NCBI GenBank assembly: GCA_041586615.1 | Contig: JBFGZS010000014.1 | Span: 1 to 64,000 of the forward strand | DNA: 64,000 nt | Direction of reading: 5' to 3' | Source: Motiliproteus sp041586615 | Lineage (GTDB): Bacteria > Pseudomonadota > Gammaproteobacteria > Pseudomonadales > Balneatricaceae | In this document: positions 52,693-61,296 of the stretch, piece after piece | Layout of the letters: each line of letters starts with the position of its first letter | Numbering within the stretch: the first letter of the stretch is position 1 | Notes under the pieces: model-generated | Told to the model about the DNA's origin: nothing | Database searches by the model: none | The model's input: only the letters and a program-made list of their open reading frames with translations | Program-made: the position numbers and the translations under genes

Positions 52693-52908
52693 TTAATGAA
52701 GCGGCGGCTCATTCCAGCTCTCATCCGAATCCAGATCGATCGAATCCTCGCCCGTCACCGATGTACCTTCAATCTGGAACTCCTCATTGGCCCAGGCGCC
52801 AAGATCGATCAGCTTGCAGCGTTCGGAGCAGAACGGGCGGTGCGGGTTGTCGGTCGACCATTCGAGGGGTTTTTTGCAGGAGGGGCAGTTGACGGTCAGC
52901 GTGCTCAT
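52693..52908 (-). CDS. yacG: DNA gyrase inhibitor YacG
   Basis: A 71-residue zinc-finger protein. The ligands are in VNCPSCKKPLEW and RPFCSERCKLIDLG (CxxC...CxxxC). The acidic C-terminal tail (EDSIDLDSDESW) resembles that of E. coli YacG, which binds GyrB. It is the last gene of the leftward pilBCD-coaE-yacG run and is followed by the heptamer array. Confidence 0.93.
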   Translation of the reverse strand: MSTLTVNCPSCKKPLEWSTDNPHRPFCSERCKLIDLGAWANEEFQIEGTSVTGEDSIDLDSDESWNEPPLH

Positions 52909-52921
52909 AGAGATCGATACT

Positions 52922-53548
52922 TCATTGACTAGGGGTTAGGGGATGGGCCGCGGTTAGGGCCCGTTGGCGCAGTTTTTTGTCCAGGGCAATGACCTGCGGA
53001 AGAATCGCGCCAGGCTCACCACTGTTGTCGATCAGATCATCGGCGCGGGCGACGCGGGCGCTGCGGGCTATCTGCGTATCGATAATGGCGCGCACCTGCT
53101 CAGGGTCATTGCTGTCCCGATCCATGGTGCGGGACATCTGCAGCGCTTCCGGAAGGTCTACCACGACGATGCGCTGGGCCAGCAGGTGCTGATCGGTTTC
53201 CAGCAGCAACGGCGAGACCAGCAACACGTAAGGCGATTTCGCGGCGGCCAGTTGCCGCTCGGTCTCCTGGCGGATTAACGGGTGCAGCAACTGCTCGAGC
53301 CAGCGCCGTTGGGCCGGGTCTTTAAAAACCAACTGGCGCATCCTGTCCCGATCCAGGCTGCCGTCACGGCGAATAACCGCCGCACCGAAATGTGCTGCGA
53401 TGCCTTGCAATGCTTCGCTGCCCGGTTCGACCACCTGACGGGCGATGATATCCGCATCGACCAGCACGATACCCTGATCGGCAAAGGCGTTGGCGACGGT
53501 GGTTTTACCGCTACCAATGCCACCGGTGAGTCCGACCACGAATGTCAT
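52922..53548 (-). CDS. coaE: Dephospho-CoA kinase
   Basis: A 208-residue P-loop kinase for the last step of CoA synthesis. It has VGLTGGIGSGKTTVANAFA (Walker A), LVDADIIARQVVEPGSEAL (substrate Asp), FKDPAQRRWLEQLLHPLI and LVSPLLLETDQHL. It lies directly behind pilD, with its start adjacent to the pilD stop, as in Pseudomonas. Confidence 0.95.
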   Translation of the reverse strand: MTFVVGLTGGIGSGKTTVANAFADQGIVLVDADIIARQVVEPGSEALQGIAAHFGAAVIRRDGSLDRDRMRQLVFKDPAQRRWLEQLLHPLIRQETERQLAAAKSPYVLLVSPLLLETDQHLLAQRIVVVDLPEALQMSRTMDRDSNDPEQVRAIIDTQIARSARVARADDLIDNSGEPGAILPQVIALDKKLRQRALTAAHPLTPSQ

Positions 53549-54436
53549 TTAGCTTAATCCGGCCCAGCGGAAGTAGATCTGGATCATATCGCTGCCCCAC
53601 AACATCGCCAGCCAGCCGGCTCCCGCAAGAAAAGGCCCGAAAGGAATGGGTTTGCCTTGCTCGCGGCCTTGGAAGGCGATCAGCGCCCCGCCGACCAGTG
53701 CGCCGACCAGCGACGAGAGGATGATGATCAGCGGCAGAAACTGCCAGCCCATCCAGGCCCCGAGCGCCGCCAGCAGTTTGAAATCGCCAAAGCCCATGCC
53801 TTCTTTGCCGGTCAGCAGCTTAAAGGCCCAGTAGACACACCAGAGGATAAGATAGCCGCCAATCGCGCCCCATACCGCACTGCTCAGATCGGTAATCAGT
53901 CCGAAACTGTTGGCGATCAGTCCCAACCAGAGCAGGGGCAGGGTGATGCTATCCGGCAGCAGCTGATGATCATAGTCGATCATGGTCAGGCTGATCAACG
54001 CCCAGGTAAGCAGCAGCAGCAGCAGCGTGGTGGCGGACCAGCCAAACTGATAGGCGATAAGCGCGGATAGTAGCCCGCTTACCGCTTCGATGATCGGGTA
54101 GCGCATGGATATCGGATTGCTGCATTGCGAGCAGCGCCCACGCAGGAACAGGTAGCTAAGCACCGGGATGTTTTCCAGACTGCTGATGGCGTGGTTGCAA
54201 TTGGGGCAGCGCGAGCGGGGCACCGCGAGATTGAACGTCTCCTTCACGTTGCCTTTTGGCGCCGGCGCTGTTTCGTTCTCCAGCAGCTCGCGGCACTGTT
54301 CATGCCACTCGCGCTCCATCATCAGCGGCAGCCGGTAGATAACCACATTGAGAAAACTGCCCACCAGGAGCCCGAGTATCGTGACTGTTGCTACAAAGGC
54401 GCCGGTATAGAGGGTAAAGAAATCGTTAATAGTCAC
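53549..54436 (-). CDS. pilD: Prepilin peptidase / N-methyltransferase PilD
   Basis: A 295-residue membrane aspartyl protease that cleaves and methylates type IV prepilins. Two CxxC pairs sit in CPNCNHAISSLENIPVLSY and RCSQCSNPIS. The catalytic Asp residues are in DYDHQLLPDSITLP and GFGDFKLLAALGAW (GxGD). About eight membrane helices are visible. It is coded six bases downstream of pilC. Confidence 0.96.
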   Translation of the reverse strand: MTINDFFTLYTGAFVATVTILGLLVGSFLNVVIYRLPLMMEREWHEQCRELLENETAPAPKGNVKETFNLAVPRSRCPNCNHAISSLENIPVLSYLFLRGRCSQCSNPISMRYPIIEAVSGLLSALIAYQFGWSATTLLLLLLTWALISLTMIDYDHQLLPDSITLPLLWLGLIANSFGLITDLSSAVWGAIGGYLILWCVYWAFKLLTGKEGMGFGDFKLLAALGAWMGWQFLPLIIILSSLVGALVGGALIAFQGREQGKPIPFGPFLAGAGWLAMLWGSDMIQIYFRWAGLS

Positions 54437-54442
54437 TCTTCC

Positions 54443-55663
54443 TTACACCACCGCGCCTAGCTTAAAGATGGGCAGATACATGGCGATGACCAGGCCGCCC
54501 ACCATCACGCCGAGGAAGGCCATGATAAACGGCTCCATCAGGCTGGTGAGGCTGTCCACCGCATTATCGACCTCGTCTTCATAGAAGGTAGCGACTTTAT
54601 CGAGCATTTCGTCCAGTGAGCCCGATTCCTCACCAATCGAGATCATCTGTACCGCCATATTCGGGAAGACGCCGGTCATACGCGTGGCGTTCTGTAAGGA
54701 CTGGCCGGTAGATACGCCGTTACGGATCTGTATGATGGCGGTTCGATAAACCACATTACCCGAGGCCCCCGCGGCGGAATCCAGCGCATTGACCAGCGGC
54801 ACACCGGCGGCAAACGTGGTGGACAGCGTGCGGGCAAAGCGAGCAATGGCCGATTTATTGAGCACATCCCCGATCACGGGGACGCGCAGGGAAAAGCGAT
54901 CCACGCCATCACGGAATTTTTCAGATTTACGGTGGGTTGTTTTGATTAAAAAGCTGGCCACGAAAAAACCAATCAGGGCAACAAACCAATATTCCTGAAC
55001 CACGACGGAAAGGTTGACCACCATCTTGGTGAAGGCAGGCAGGTCGGCGCCGAAGCCTTTAAAGATCGATTCGAACTGCGGCACCACTTTGATCAGCAAA
55101 ATAGCCGAGACCACGACACCGACGATAACGACCGCGATGGGGTAGCTCATGGCCTTTTTGATCTTGGCTTTCAGCGCTTCGGTCTTTTCTTTGTAGATGG
55201 CGATCCGGTCCAACATGGTCTCCAGGGCACCGGACTGCTCACCGGCCTCGACTAAGTTACAGAACAGGTCGTCGAAATGCAGGGGATGCTTTGCCATAGC
55301 TTGATGCAGCGTGCCGCCACTGGCTACATCGTTTTTTATGTCCAGTATCATGGCTTTAAGCAAGGGCTTGTCGACACCACCGGCGACGATATCGAAGGCT
55401 TGGATCAGTGGTACGCCGGCCTTCATCATGGTCGCGAGCTGGCGTGTAAACAGGGCGATATCCAGCGGCGTGATTTTTTTTCCGCTACCTCCCAGCAGAG
55501 GGCCTCGTTCTTTGGTGATTTTGCCGGGTACGATACCCTGTTTGCGCAACAGGGCCTTGGCAAACGCGACATTCTGCGCGTCGATCTTGCCTTTACTGGG
55601 GTTGCCGTTCTTGTCTTTGCCTTCCCAGGTGAAGGAAACCGGTCTTGCTTCTTTAGCCGCCAT
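54443..55663 (-). CDS. pilC: Type IV pilus inner-membrane platform protein PilC
   Basis: A 406-residue GspF-family protein. The N-terminal cytosolic part has FTWEGKDKNGNPSKGKI and FTRQLATMMKAGVPLIQAFDI. A second GspF domain begins RFARTLSTTFAAGVPLVNAL. Three membrane helices are apparent, with the C-terminal PFIMAFLGVMVGGLVIAMYLPIF typical. It couples PilB to pilin assembly. About 220 bp containing a structured repeat separates it from pilB. Confidence 0.96.
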   Translation of the reverse strand: MAAKEARPVSFTWEGKDKNGNPSKGKIDAQNVAFAKALLRKQGIVPGKITKERGPLLGGSGKKITPLDIALFTRQLATMMKAGVPLIQAFDIVAGGVDKPLLKAMILDIKNDVASGGTLHQAMAKHPLHFDDLFCNLVEAGEQSGALETMLDRIAIYKEKTEALKAKIKKAMSYPIAVVIVGVVVSAILLIKVVPQFESIFKGFGADLPAFTKMVVNLSVVVQEYWFVALIGFFVASFLIKTTHRKSEKFRDGVDRFSLRVPVIGDVLNKSAIARFARTLSTTFAAGVPLVNALDSAAGASGNVVYRTAIIQIRNGVSTGQSLQNATRMTGVFPNMAVQMISIGEESGSLDEMLDKVATFYEDEVDNAVDSLTSLMEPFIMAFLGVMVGGLVIAMYLPIFKLGAVV

Positions 55664-55717
55664 GCCAACAATCCACTGCCGAACAAAATGAAAAGGAGTA
55701 TATCAGGAAACGTCGCT

Positions 55718-55876
55718 ATTAACCTGGCATCAAAATACCGATCCGTTCGGTCTTTTGATGACGACAAGGCCGGCGCCTGTCCGTCCTTGTCTCACGTGGC
55801 TTGATGCCACGGTGGTTCATCCATGAACCGCTTATTAAAGCGGCATTTTTGCACGGTATTAAGTTGCCGCCTTAAT
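55718..55876 (+). repeat. Structured interspersed repeat, copy R4
   Basis: The longest copy of the repeat, in the opposite orientation to the pil operon and filling the gap between pilB and pilC. Stems are CATCAAAA 55728-55735 with TTTTGATG 55753-55760 (inner ACCGA/TCGGT), GACAAGG/CCTTGTC, CGTGGC/GCCACG and GGTTCAT/ATGAACC. ATTAAAGCGGC pairs imperfectly with GCCGCCTTAAT at the 3' end. It opens ATTAACC and closes CTTAAT like R1 and R2. Confidence 0.85.
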
Positions 55877-55884
55877 CAGTAGCC

Positions 55885-57594
55885 TCAAGCCTTCACCACG
55901 CGGTTGACCTCTTCCATGCTGGTCAGGCCGCCCGCGGCTTTAACCAGCCCGGACTTGCGCAGGTTGGGGTAGCCTTGCTTTTCAGCCAACTCGGCGATCT
56001 CCAGTGAGTTGCCGTTATTCATAATCAGCTCGGAAATCTGCGGGGTGATCGGCACCACCTCATAAATACCGACCCGGCCTTTATAGCCGCCGACACAGCT
56101 GTTGCAACCCACGGGGCCGTAGATGGTCAGCCCAGCTTCGATCTGCTCTTCACTGAAGCCTTCTTCCAGAAGCGTGGCTTTGGGAATATTGACCGGGGTC
56201 TTGCATTTGCTGCACAGGCGCCGGGCCAGACGCTGGGCGATAATCAGCGACACCGCGGTGGCGATATTAAAGGCCGGAACGCCCATGTTGCGTAAGCGCG
56301 TCAAGGTTTCGGGGGCGCTGTTGGTGTGCAGGGTCGAGAGCACCATATGACCGGTTTGGGCCGCTTTAATGGAGATTTCAGCGGTTTCAAGGTCTCGAAT
56401 CTCACCCACCATCACCACGTCGGGATCCTGACGCAGGAACGAGCGCAGCGCCATGGCGAAGGTAAGCCCTACCTTGGCGTTAACATGCACCTGGTTGATC
56501 CCTTCCAGGTTGATCTCTACCGGATCCTCGGCCGTGGAGATATTGCGTTCCGGGGTGTTAAGGATATTCAGGCCGGTATACAGGGAAACGGTTTTACCGC
56601 TACCGGTGGGTCCAGTGACGAGGATCATGCCCTGTGGCTCCTCGAGGGTCTTCATAAACAGCTGTTTCTGGTGTTCTTCATAACCCAGCGCATCGATCCC
56701 CATCTTGGCGCTGGAGGAATCGAGTATCCGTAACACGATTTTTTCGCCCCAGATGGTGGGAAGGGTGTTAACCCGGAAATCGATGGATTTGGTTTTAGAT
56801 ATCCGCATCTTGATGCGCCCGTCCTGCGGGACCCGCCGCTCGGAGATATCCATCTGCGACATCACCTTGAGCCGCGCCGATAAGCGCGGGGTCAGGTTGA
56901 CCGGCGGCTTGGCGACTTCGTGCAAGATACCGTCGGTGCGAAAGCGAATGCGGTAACTCTTCTCGTAGGGCTCGAAGTGAATATCCGACGAGCCTTTCTT
57001 TATAGCGTCGAGCAATATTTTATTCACAAAACGGACGATAGGGGCTTCACCGGCGCCATCGCCAGGGTCTGCATCGCCTGAATCGGCTTTTTCGGTATCT
57101 TCCAGCTCCAGATTCTCGAGATCGGCATCGTCGAGACCATCCAAAGCCGAGCCGCTTTGCGATTCCAGAAATTGCTCAATCAGACGGGTGAGCTTGTCCT
57201 CTTCGACCACCACCGGCTCGGTCTTGATACCGGTATGGAATTTGATCTCATCCAGTGCCTGGATATTGGTCGGATCGGCCAGCGCGATATAAAGGCGGGT
57301 GTCTCGCTTGATAAGCGGTATCGCCTGGTGTCTGCGAACCAGCTCTTCGGAAACCAGGTCAGCGGGTGAGTGGCTGATATCGAACTCATCCAGATTAAGG
57401 TGCGGTACCCCAAACTCATCCGCCGCCGCCGCCGCCGCTTTATGTGGGCTGACCAGTTTTTCGCGCACCGCGTAGGTAATAAAGGAGAGGTTAGCCTTTT
57501 TCGACTCGACAAGCGCGTTCGAAGCATTGTCTACCGAAAGGATGCTGTCGTTGACCAGGCGCTTGGCCAGACCGGAAAGTGCTTGTATGCCCAT
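55885..57594 (-). CDS. pilB: Type IV pilus extension ATPase PilB
   Basis: A 569-residue GspE-family ATPase. The N-terminal MshEN-like region is followed by VRFVNKILLDAIKKGSSDIH, Walker A GPTGSGKTVSLYTGL, the Asp box IRDLETAEISIKAAQTGH and the zinc-binding tetracysteine (CSKCKTP...CNSCVGGYKGR). The frame is open from 57645, but the ATG at 57594 begins similarity to PilB (MGIQALSGLAKRLV). It is divergent from pilA. Confidence 0.96.
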   Translation of the reverse strand: MGIQALSGLAKRLVNDSILSVDNASNALVESKKANLSFITYAVREKLVSPHKAAAAAADEFGVPHLNLDEFDISHSPADLVSEELVRRHQAIPLIKRDTRLYIALADPTNIQALDEIKFHTGIKTEPVVVEEDKLTRLIEQFLESQSGSALDGLDDADLENLELEDTEKADSGDADPGDGAGEAPIVRFVNKILLDAIKKGSSDIHFEPYEKSYRIRFRTDGILHEVAKPPVNLTPRLSARLKVMSQMDISERRVPQDGRIKMRISKTKSIDFRVNTLPTIWGEKIVLRILDSSSAKMGIDALGYEEHQKQLFMKTLEEPQGMILVTGPTGSGKTVSLYTGLNILNTPERNISTAEDPVEINLEGINQVHVNAKVGLTFAMALRSFLRQDPDVVMVGEIRDLETAEISIKAAQTGHMVLSTLHTNSAPETLTRLRNMGVPAFNIATAVSLIIAQRLARRLCSKCKTPVNIPKATLLEEGFSEEQIEAGLTIYGPVGCNSCVGGYKGRVGIYEVVPITPQISELIMNNGNSLEIAELAEKQGYPNLRKSGLVKAAGGLTSMEEVNRVVKA

Positions 57595-57735
57595 AATTCT
57601 CGATAATTGAGTTAGGTCAAAGAGTTGATTGCTAAACGATAGCACTTATGTACTTGCTAGGGAACGCCGCCTATACTCGATTTCAAGCTAGAAGGGGAGT
57701 AAGTCAAGTCGGCTTGCTAAAGATGAACGAATGAG

Positions 57736-57764
57736 TTGAAGTCGGTTGCTAGGACGTCTACTAT
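57736..57764 (+). promoter_or_regulatory. pilA promoter candidate
   Basis: TTGAAG (57736-57741), a 17-bp spacer and TACTAT (57759-57764) lie 68 bp before pilA. No -24/-12 sigma-54 element with correct spacing was found, although two TTGCT motifs occur (57714 and 57746), each in a similar AAGTCGG-TTGCTA context. Confidence 0.5.
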
Positions 57765-57831
57765 CCTGTGGCCTAATAATACGCCGGCAGACGCTGGCAG
57801 CTTACATTCTTTTGGTTCTGGAGAACACACC

Positions 57832-58281
57832 ATGAAAAAGCAAGCGGGTTTTACCCTGATTGAATTGATGATCGTTGTGGCGATCATCGGTATTTTGGCG
57901 GCGATTGCGTTGCCTGCCTATCAGACTTACACCAAGAAAGCGAAGTTTTCTGAGGTTATCTTGGCGACATCTGGCGTTAAGTCTCAGATCGATATCTGCG
58001 GACAGGTAAAGAAAACAACCAAAGCTGCCTTCTCTAATGCAACAACAGGATGTATTATTGGTGCAAATGGAGTGACGGCGGTCACTGCTAAAGGTTTTTT
58101 GACCTCCGTAGCGACTGTGGGTAACGCATCAAATAAAGTTACTATTACTGCAACTGGTACTAGTGATGTTGATTCCGCAAAATATATTTTGGCGGCGACT
58201 ATGGATGACAGCGGTGAGATTACTTGGACCCAGGACGAGTCAACCGGTACTGATAACTGCGTAGTATTAGGTCTCTGCTAA
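57832..58281 (+). CDS. pilA: Type IV major pilin PilA
   Basis: A 149-residue type IVa prepilin. The short basic leader MKKQAG is cleaved before FTLIELMIVVAIIGILAAIA, with the required Glu at +5. Four Cys follow in the globular domain, and the protein ends DNCVVLGLC, so the last residue is itself a cysteine. A strong ribosome site (GGAGAACACACC) precedes ATG 57832. It is followed by a 20-bp-stem terminator and a PglL-like glycosyltransferase gene, suggesting that this pilin is O-glycosylated. Confidence 0.95.
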   Translation: MKKQAGFTLIELMIVVAIIGILAAIALPAYQTYTKKAKFSEVILATSGVKSQIDICGQVKKTTKAAFSNATTGCIIGANGVTAVTAKGFLTSVATVGNASNKVTITATGTSDVDSAKYILAATMDDSGEITWTQDESTGTDNCVVLGLC

Positions 58282-58315
58282 TAATATATATCGATGGATA
58301 ATTTCAATTGATATA

Positions 58316-58358
58316 AGCCACAAAAAAACCCTGATTGTATCAGGGTTTTTTTGTGGCT
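58316..58358. terminator. pilA terminator
   Basis: A perfect 20-bp stem (58316-58335 with 58339-58358), loop TGT, contains A7 and T7 runs in its arms. It can act in both orientations and should limit read-through from pilA into the glycosyltransferase gene. Confidence 0.85.
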
Positions 58359-58462
58359 GTATGATTGCCGCGTGATTGATTGTTCCTGTGGGTCATCGGG
58401 AGATACGGCATTGGCGTGTTAATTTTTTGTTTCGTTATACAGTTTACGAGAAGATCATATCT

Positions 58463-60211
58463 ATGTTTCGTACTCCGTTGTACAGCAGTCAGCAGCGCTA
58501 CCATATCCTCTATGTTTTTTTATTCGGGGCGTTATTTTTAGTTGCCCCGTTATATTACCATCGCCATCTAGCTGGAGGAGGACTTTTTTTACCTTTTAAT
58601 ATTTTAGTGTGGTTTTCAGCATGTTTAGTGATCTTTACTGGTGTTTTTAAAGTAGTAGAAACGCAACGTTTTCAATTTTCTAGGGTTTTTTATTTCTTTT
58701 TATTTTTGTTGATCACTACAACCTCCACTGGTTTTTTCACTAGCAGTTTCGATCCTGTTTCGTGGCTATTTCGGGTGTTGGCACTGCTGGGTGGAATTCT
58801 ATTTGTTTTTTCTGTATTGCAGCTTTCTTTATCAGTTAGGGTGTTCGAGCTTTGTCTGCATATAATTCTGGCTTCTGTGCTACTCCAGGCGGCTGTTGGT
58901 TTGTTTCAAATTTTATTCGACTCTTCTGTGCTTGCATGGTTGCCGTTTTCTCCCACCATACCCAGCGGCATATTCCAGCAAATTAATGTGGCAGCGTCTT
59001 ACCAGGCTACTGGCCTGAGTATCAGTCTGTACCTGATTAGCCGTCCGAGCTTTAAGCGGAATCACTGGTTGCTCCATTCGCTCATTTACGTTAGCGCGTT
59101 CAGTGCTGCCGCTGTGGTGACTTATTCCGGTTCGCGAGTTGGCATGTTAGGTGCCTTAACAGCTCTTGGGTTGTTGCTATGTTGTCGCATTCGGCTTCTT
59201 GTGCGAAATAAGCGGGCTCTCATTGGGTGGTTGTTAATGTTGTTGGTAGGGTGTTTTGTCGGTAGTCAATACGGTAACAGTCAGCTTCAACAGGGTGTCC
59301 ATAAATTAGGTGGCACAGAAGAGAACGGCCGACTGGAAGCTCGTATCTCTATATATAATATTAGTCTTGAATTGTTTAAAGAATCGCCGTGGGTTGGCCA
59401 TGGAGCCGGCAGCTTTGAAAAAGTGTATCAAGATAAGAAATCGGATTTCATGAAACAAGATCCCAATGCTAATTATGGCACAAGGCGGACAAGTCACCCT
59501 CATAATGAATTGCTTTATTGGATGGTTGAGGGTGGTTTGGTATCGCTAAGTGGGATGATTTTTGCTTGTATTGCCATTATTGTACAGCTATTTAAGATCG
59601 GTTGGAGTCGAGGTGGAGCCTACGGAGCTTTACTTTTTCCTATCGCGTTACATACACAGGTTGAGTACCCGTTTTATCTGTCGTCGTTGCATTGGTTTTT
59701 GTTTTTATTTTTTATTACAATGGCTGTCCACCATAGTCAAATTCAAGTTCGCTTGCATTTGACTAATGTCATGAGAAAAACATTGTTTGTGTTTCTCGCT
59801 TTGGTTGCTTATTTTGTTGCTTTTTTCTTTAGTCAGTCACTTGTCAGTAATAAACAGTTGTTCGGGTTCGTTAATTATTTACCCAGAGATTTATCTGAAT
59901 TAAAAGTTTCCAGTAGAAATCTTTATTTTTCAGACTACACTGAGTTTTTACAAATGCAGACTTATTTGGAATACGCTGAAACTTCTAATAATAAAGAGTT
60001 GCTAGCGATGTATGTTCAGTGGGCAGAAGAAACGCTAAAGACGATGACTGAGCCGGTCGTGTACGGGGGGTTGGCGCTGGCCTACCATCTTTCTGGCAGG
60101 ATGGAAGAGAGTGGACAAATATTAACAAAGGGATTGAGTGTCTATCCAAATAATAAGGAACTAGCTATATATAAAGCACGGATTTTAAAAACACCAGTCC
60201 TTGCAAAATAG
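58463..60211 (+). CDS. PglL/TfpO-type pilin O-oligosaccharyltransferase
   Basis: A polytopic membrane enzyme of the Wzy/O-antigen ligase superfamily, about 580 residues from ATG 58463. The N-terminal half has about ten membrane helices. The large periplasmic loop holds GRLEARISIYNISLELFKES, WVGHGAGSFEKVY and the signature RTSHPHNELLYWMVEGG of PglL-like transferases. A C-terminal ~120-residue soluble, TPR-like part ends with YHLSGRMEESGQIL. Position directly after pilA matches tfpO. Base composition is markedly AT-rich compared with the cell-wall genes, suggesting horizontal acquisition. Its last 70 bp overlap a transposase gene on the other strand. Confidence 0.85.
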   Translation: MFRTPLYSSQQRYHILYVFLFGALFLVAPLYYHRHLAGGGLFLPFNILVWFSACLVIFTGVFKVVETQRFQFSRVFYFFLFLLITTTSTGFFTSSFDPVSWLFRVLALLGGILFVFSVLQLSLSVRVFELCLHIILASVLLQAAVGLFQILFDSSVLAWLPFSPTIPSGIFQQINVAASYQATGLSISLYLISRPSFKRNHWLLHSLIYVSAFSAAAVVTYSGSRVGMLGALTALGLLLCCRIRLLVRNKRALIGWLLMLLVGCFVGSQYGNSQLQQGVHKLGGTEENGRLEARISIYNISLELFKESPWVGHGAGSFEKVYQDKKSDFMKQDPNANYGTRRTSHPHNELLYWMVEGGLVSLSGMIFACIAIIVQLFKIGWSRGGAYGALLFPIALHTQVEYPFYLSSLHWFLFLFFITMAVHHSQIQVRLHLTNVMRKTLFVFLALVAYFVAFFFSQSLVSNKQLFGFVNYLPRDLSELKVSSRNLYFSDYTEFLQMQTYLEYAETSNNKELLAMYVQWAEETLKTMTEPVVYGGLALAYHLSGRMEESGQILTKGLSVYPNNKELAIYKARILKTPVLAK

Positions 60212-60747
60212 CTTTTAAATAGATCTTGATAAGCCTTCTGCTGGTCTTCTGCAGCTTTCCCCAACGCGGTATAGAGCGGATGGGCCGTTATCAACGGGTC
60301 CTGTTTTCCGTGCGCATTATGCTTGTGGCTCGACCAGGTGTAATTAGAAGGGCTATTGACCATGCCTGCTCTGACCGGATTTAATTCGATGTACCGGTAG
60401 CCGGTCAGAAGGTACTGCTCTGAATCCAGGAGCGTGGCCTTATAGCGTCCTTCCCAGAGTGTGCCTGTTCGACCGTACCGGTAATTGAAATATTGGACGT
60501 ATTTACGCCCTAATGATTGCATTACGCGACTAATCCCATCGTCAGACCACGGCGTGATGAGTAGATGGACATGATTGCTCATCAGCACATAGGCGTGTAG
60601 TTCGCATTCGAATGTGTTGCAGGCTTCTGCCAAGGACTCTAGATAGAACGCGTAATCATCCTCGCTGGCAAAGATAATCTGTCGATTATTGCCGCGCTGG
60701 ATAATGTGCTGGGGATGGCCGGGTAGTTGGAAGCGAGGTTGGCGCGC
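60142..60747 (-). CDS. RAYT (REP-associated tyrosine transposase), C-terminally truncated
   Basis: A 201-residue Y1 transposase of the RAYT group. Core motifs are QHIIQRGNNRQIIF, ELHAYVLMSNHVHLLITP (catalytic HxH in NHVHL), MQSLGRKYVQYFNYRYGRTGTLWEGRYKATLLDS and YIELNPVRAGMV, with the catalytic Tyr before it. GGAGG lies nine bases before the ATG at 60747. The usual C-terminal EIRxATN block is missing. The last ~24 residues are read from the antisense of the pglL 3' end, so this end is probably a deletion or insertion junction. Confidence 0.88.
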   Translation of the reverse strand, partial: ARQPRFQLPGHPQHIIQRGNNRQIIFASEDDYAFYLESLAEACNTFECELHAYVLMSNHVHLLITPWSDDGISRVMQSLGRKYVQYFNYRYGRTGTLWEGRYKATLLDSEQYLLTGYRYIELNPVRAGMVNSPSNYTWSSHKHNAHGKQDPLITAHPLYTALGKAAEDQQKAYQDLFKSYFARTGVFKIRALYIASSLLFG

Positions 60748-60881
60748 CATAGGGGAGTACCTCCTTGTACTCTTGAGTAATTCCGGCATCATAGCTGGGT
60801 GTCGTTAAGCGTGCTGAATAATTAACAAAAATCGATTAAAAATCGATCAGTCGAGTCTGGCCCCATTGAAGGAAGTGCACC

Positions 60882-61235
60882 GTGTTTTTACTTAAAAAAT
60901 ATTTCCGTCCCCTGATGTTTATTATGATCGCGGCTTCGGTTGCCATGGTTTGGTATGTGCAGCAAATTGAGACGCTGGACCCTGATGTGGTGGTCCGCAT
61001 TAATCAGCGCCTCGACAGCGATGCGCAGATTAAGTCTTATGTCTGGAACTACAGCCGTTTGTCGGTGGGGGTGATAAAAGATCAAGTCGAGCCGCAGGCG
61101 TTCGTCGCCGCGCTGTGCCGCGATATCGAAAAATTGGGCGGGCATAAGGTCTCGATCGAAGCGGTGGATGTACTGAAGGTTCAACAGACTAACGGTGCCG
61201 TGTGGGAGCAGGTCGGTTACGCGAAGTGTCGTTAG
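60882..61235 (+). CDS. Hypothetical membrane-anchored protein
   Basis: A 117-residue protein starting with GTG 60882, with AAGGAAG upstream. One N-terminal helix (RPLMFIMIAASVAMVWYV) anchors a ~90-residue, probably periplasmic domain with two Cys (ALCRDIEKLGG and the final AKCR). No family is recognised. It is followed directly by the second heptamer repeat array and a terminator shared with nadC. Confidence 0.6.
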   Translation: MFLLKKYFRPLMFIMIAASVAMVWYVQQIETLDPDVVVRINQRLDSDAQIKSYVWNYSRLSVGVIKDQVEPQAFVAALCRDIEKLGGHKVSIEAVDVLKVQQTNGAVWEQVGYAKCR

Positions 61236-61240
61236 ACTGA

Positions 61241-61296
61241 AGCTACAGGCTACAGGCTACAGGCTACAGGCTACAGGCTACAGGCTACAGGCTATA
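61241..61296. repeat. Second heptanucleotide repeat array (GGCTACA)
   Basis: Seven GGCTACA units flanked by degenerate first and last units, identical in unit and phase pattern to the array at 52435, nearly 9 kb away. It starts six bases after a stop codon, again directly behind a gene, and runs into a terminator. Confidence 0.95.

Noticed and set aside
57703..57750. Sigma-54 promoter for pilA
   Set aside because: Two TTGCT motifs exist, but neither has a GG at the -24 position with correct spacing. A sigma-70-like pair fits better.
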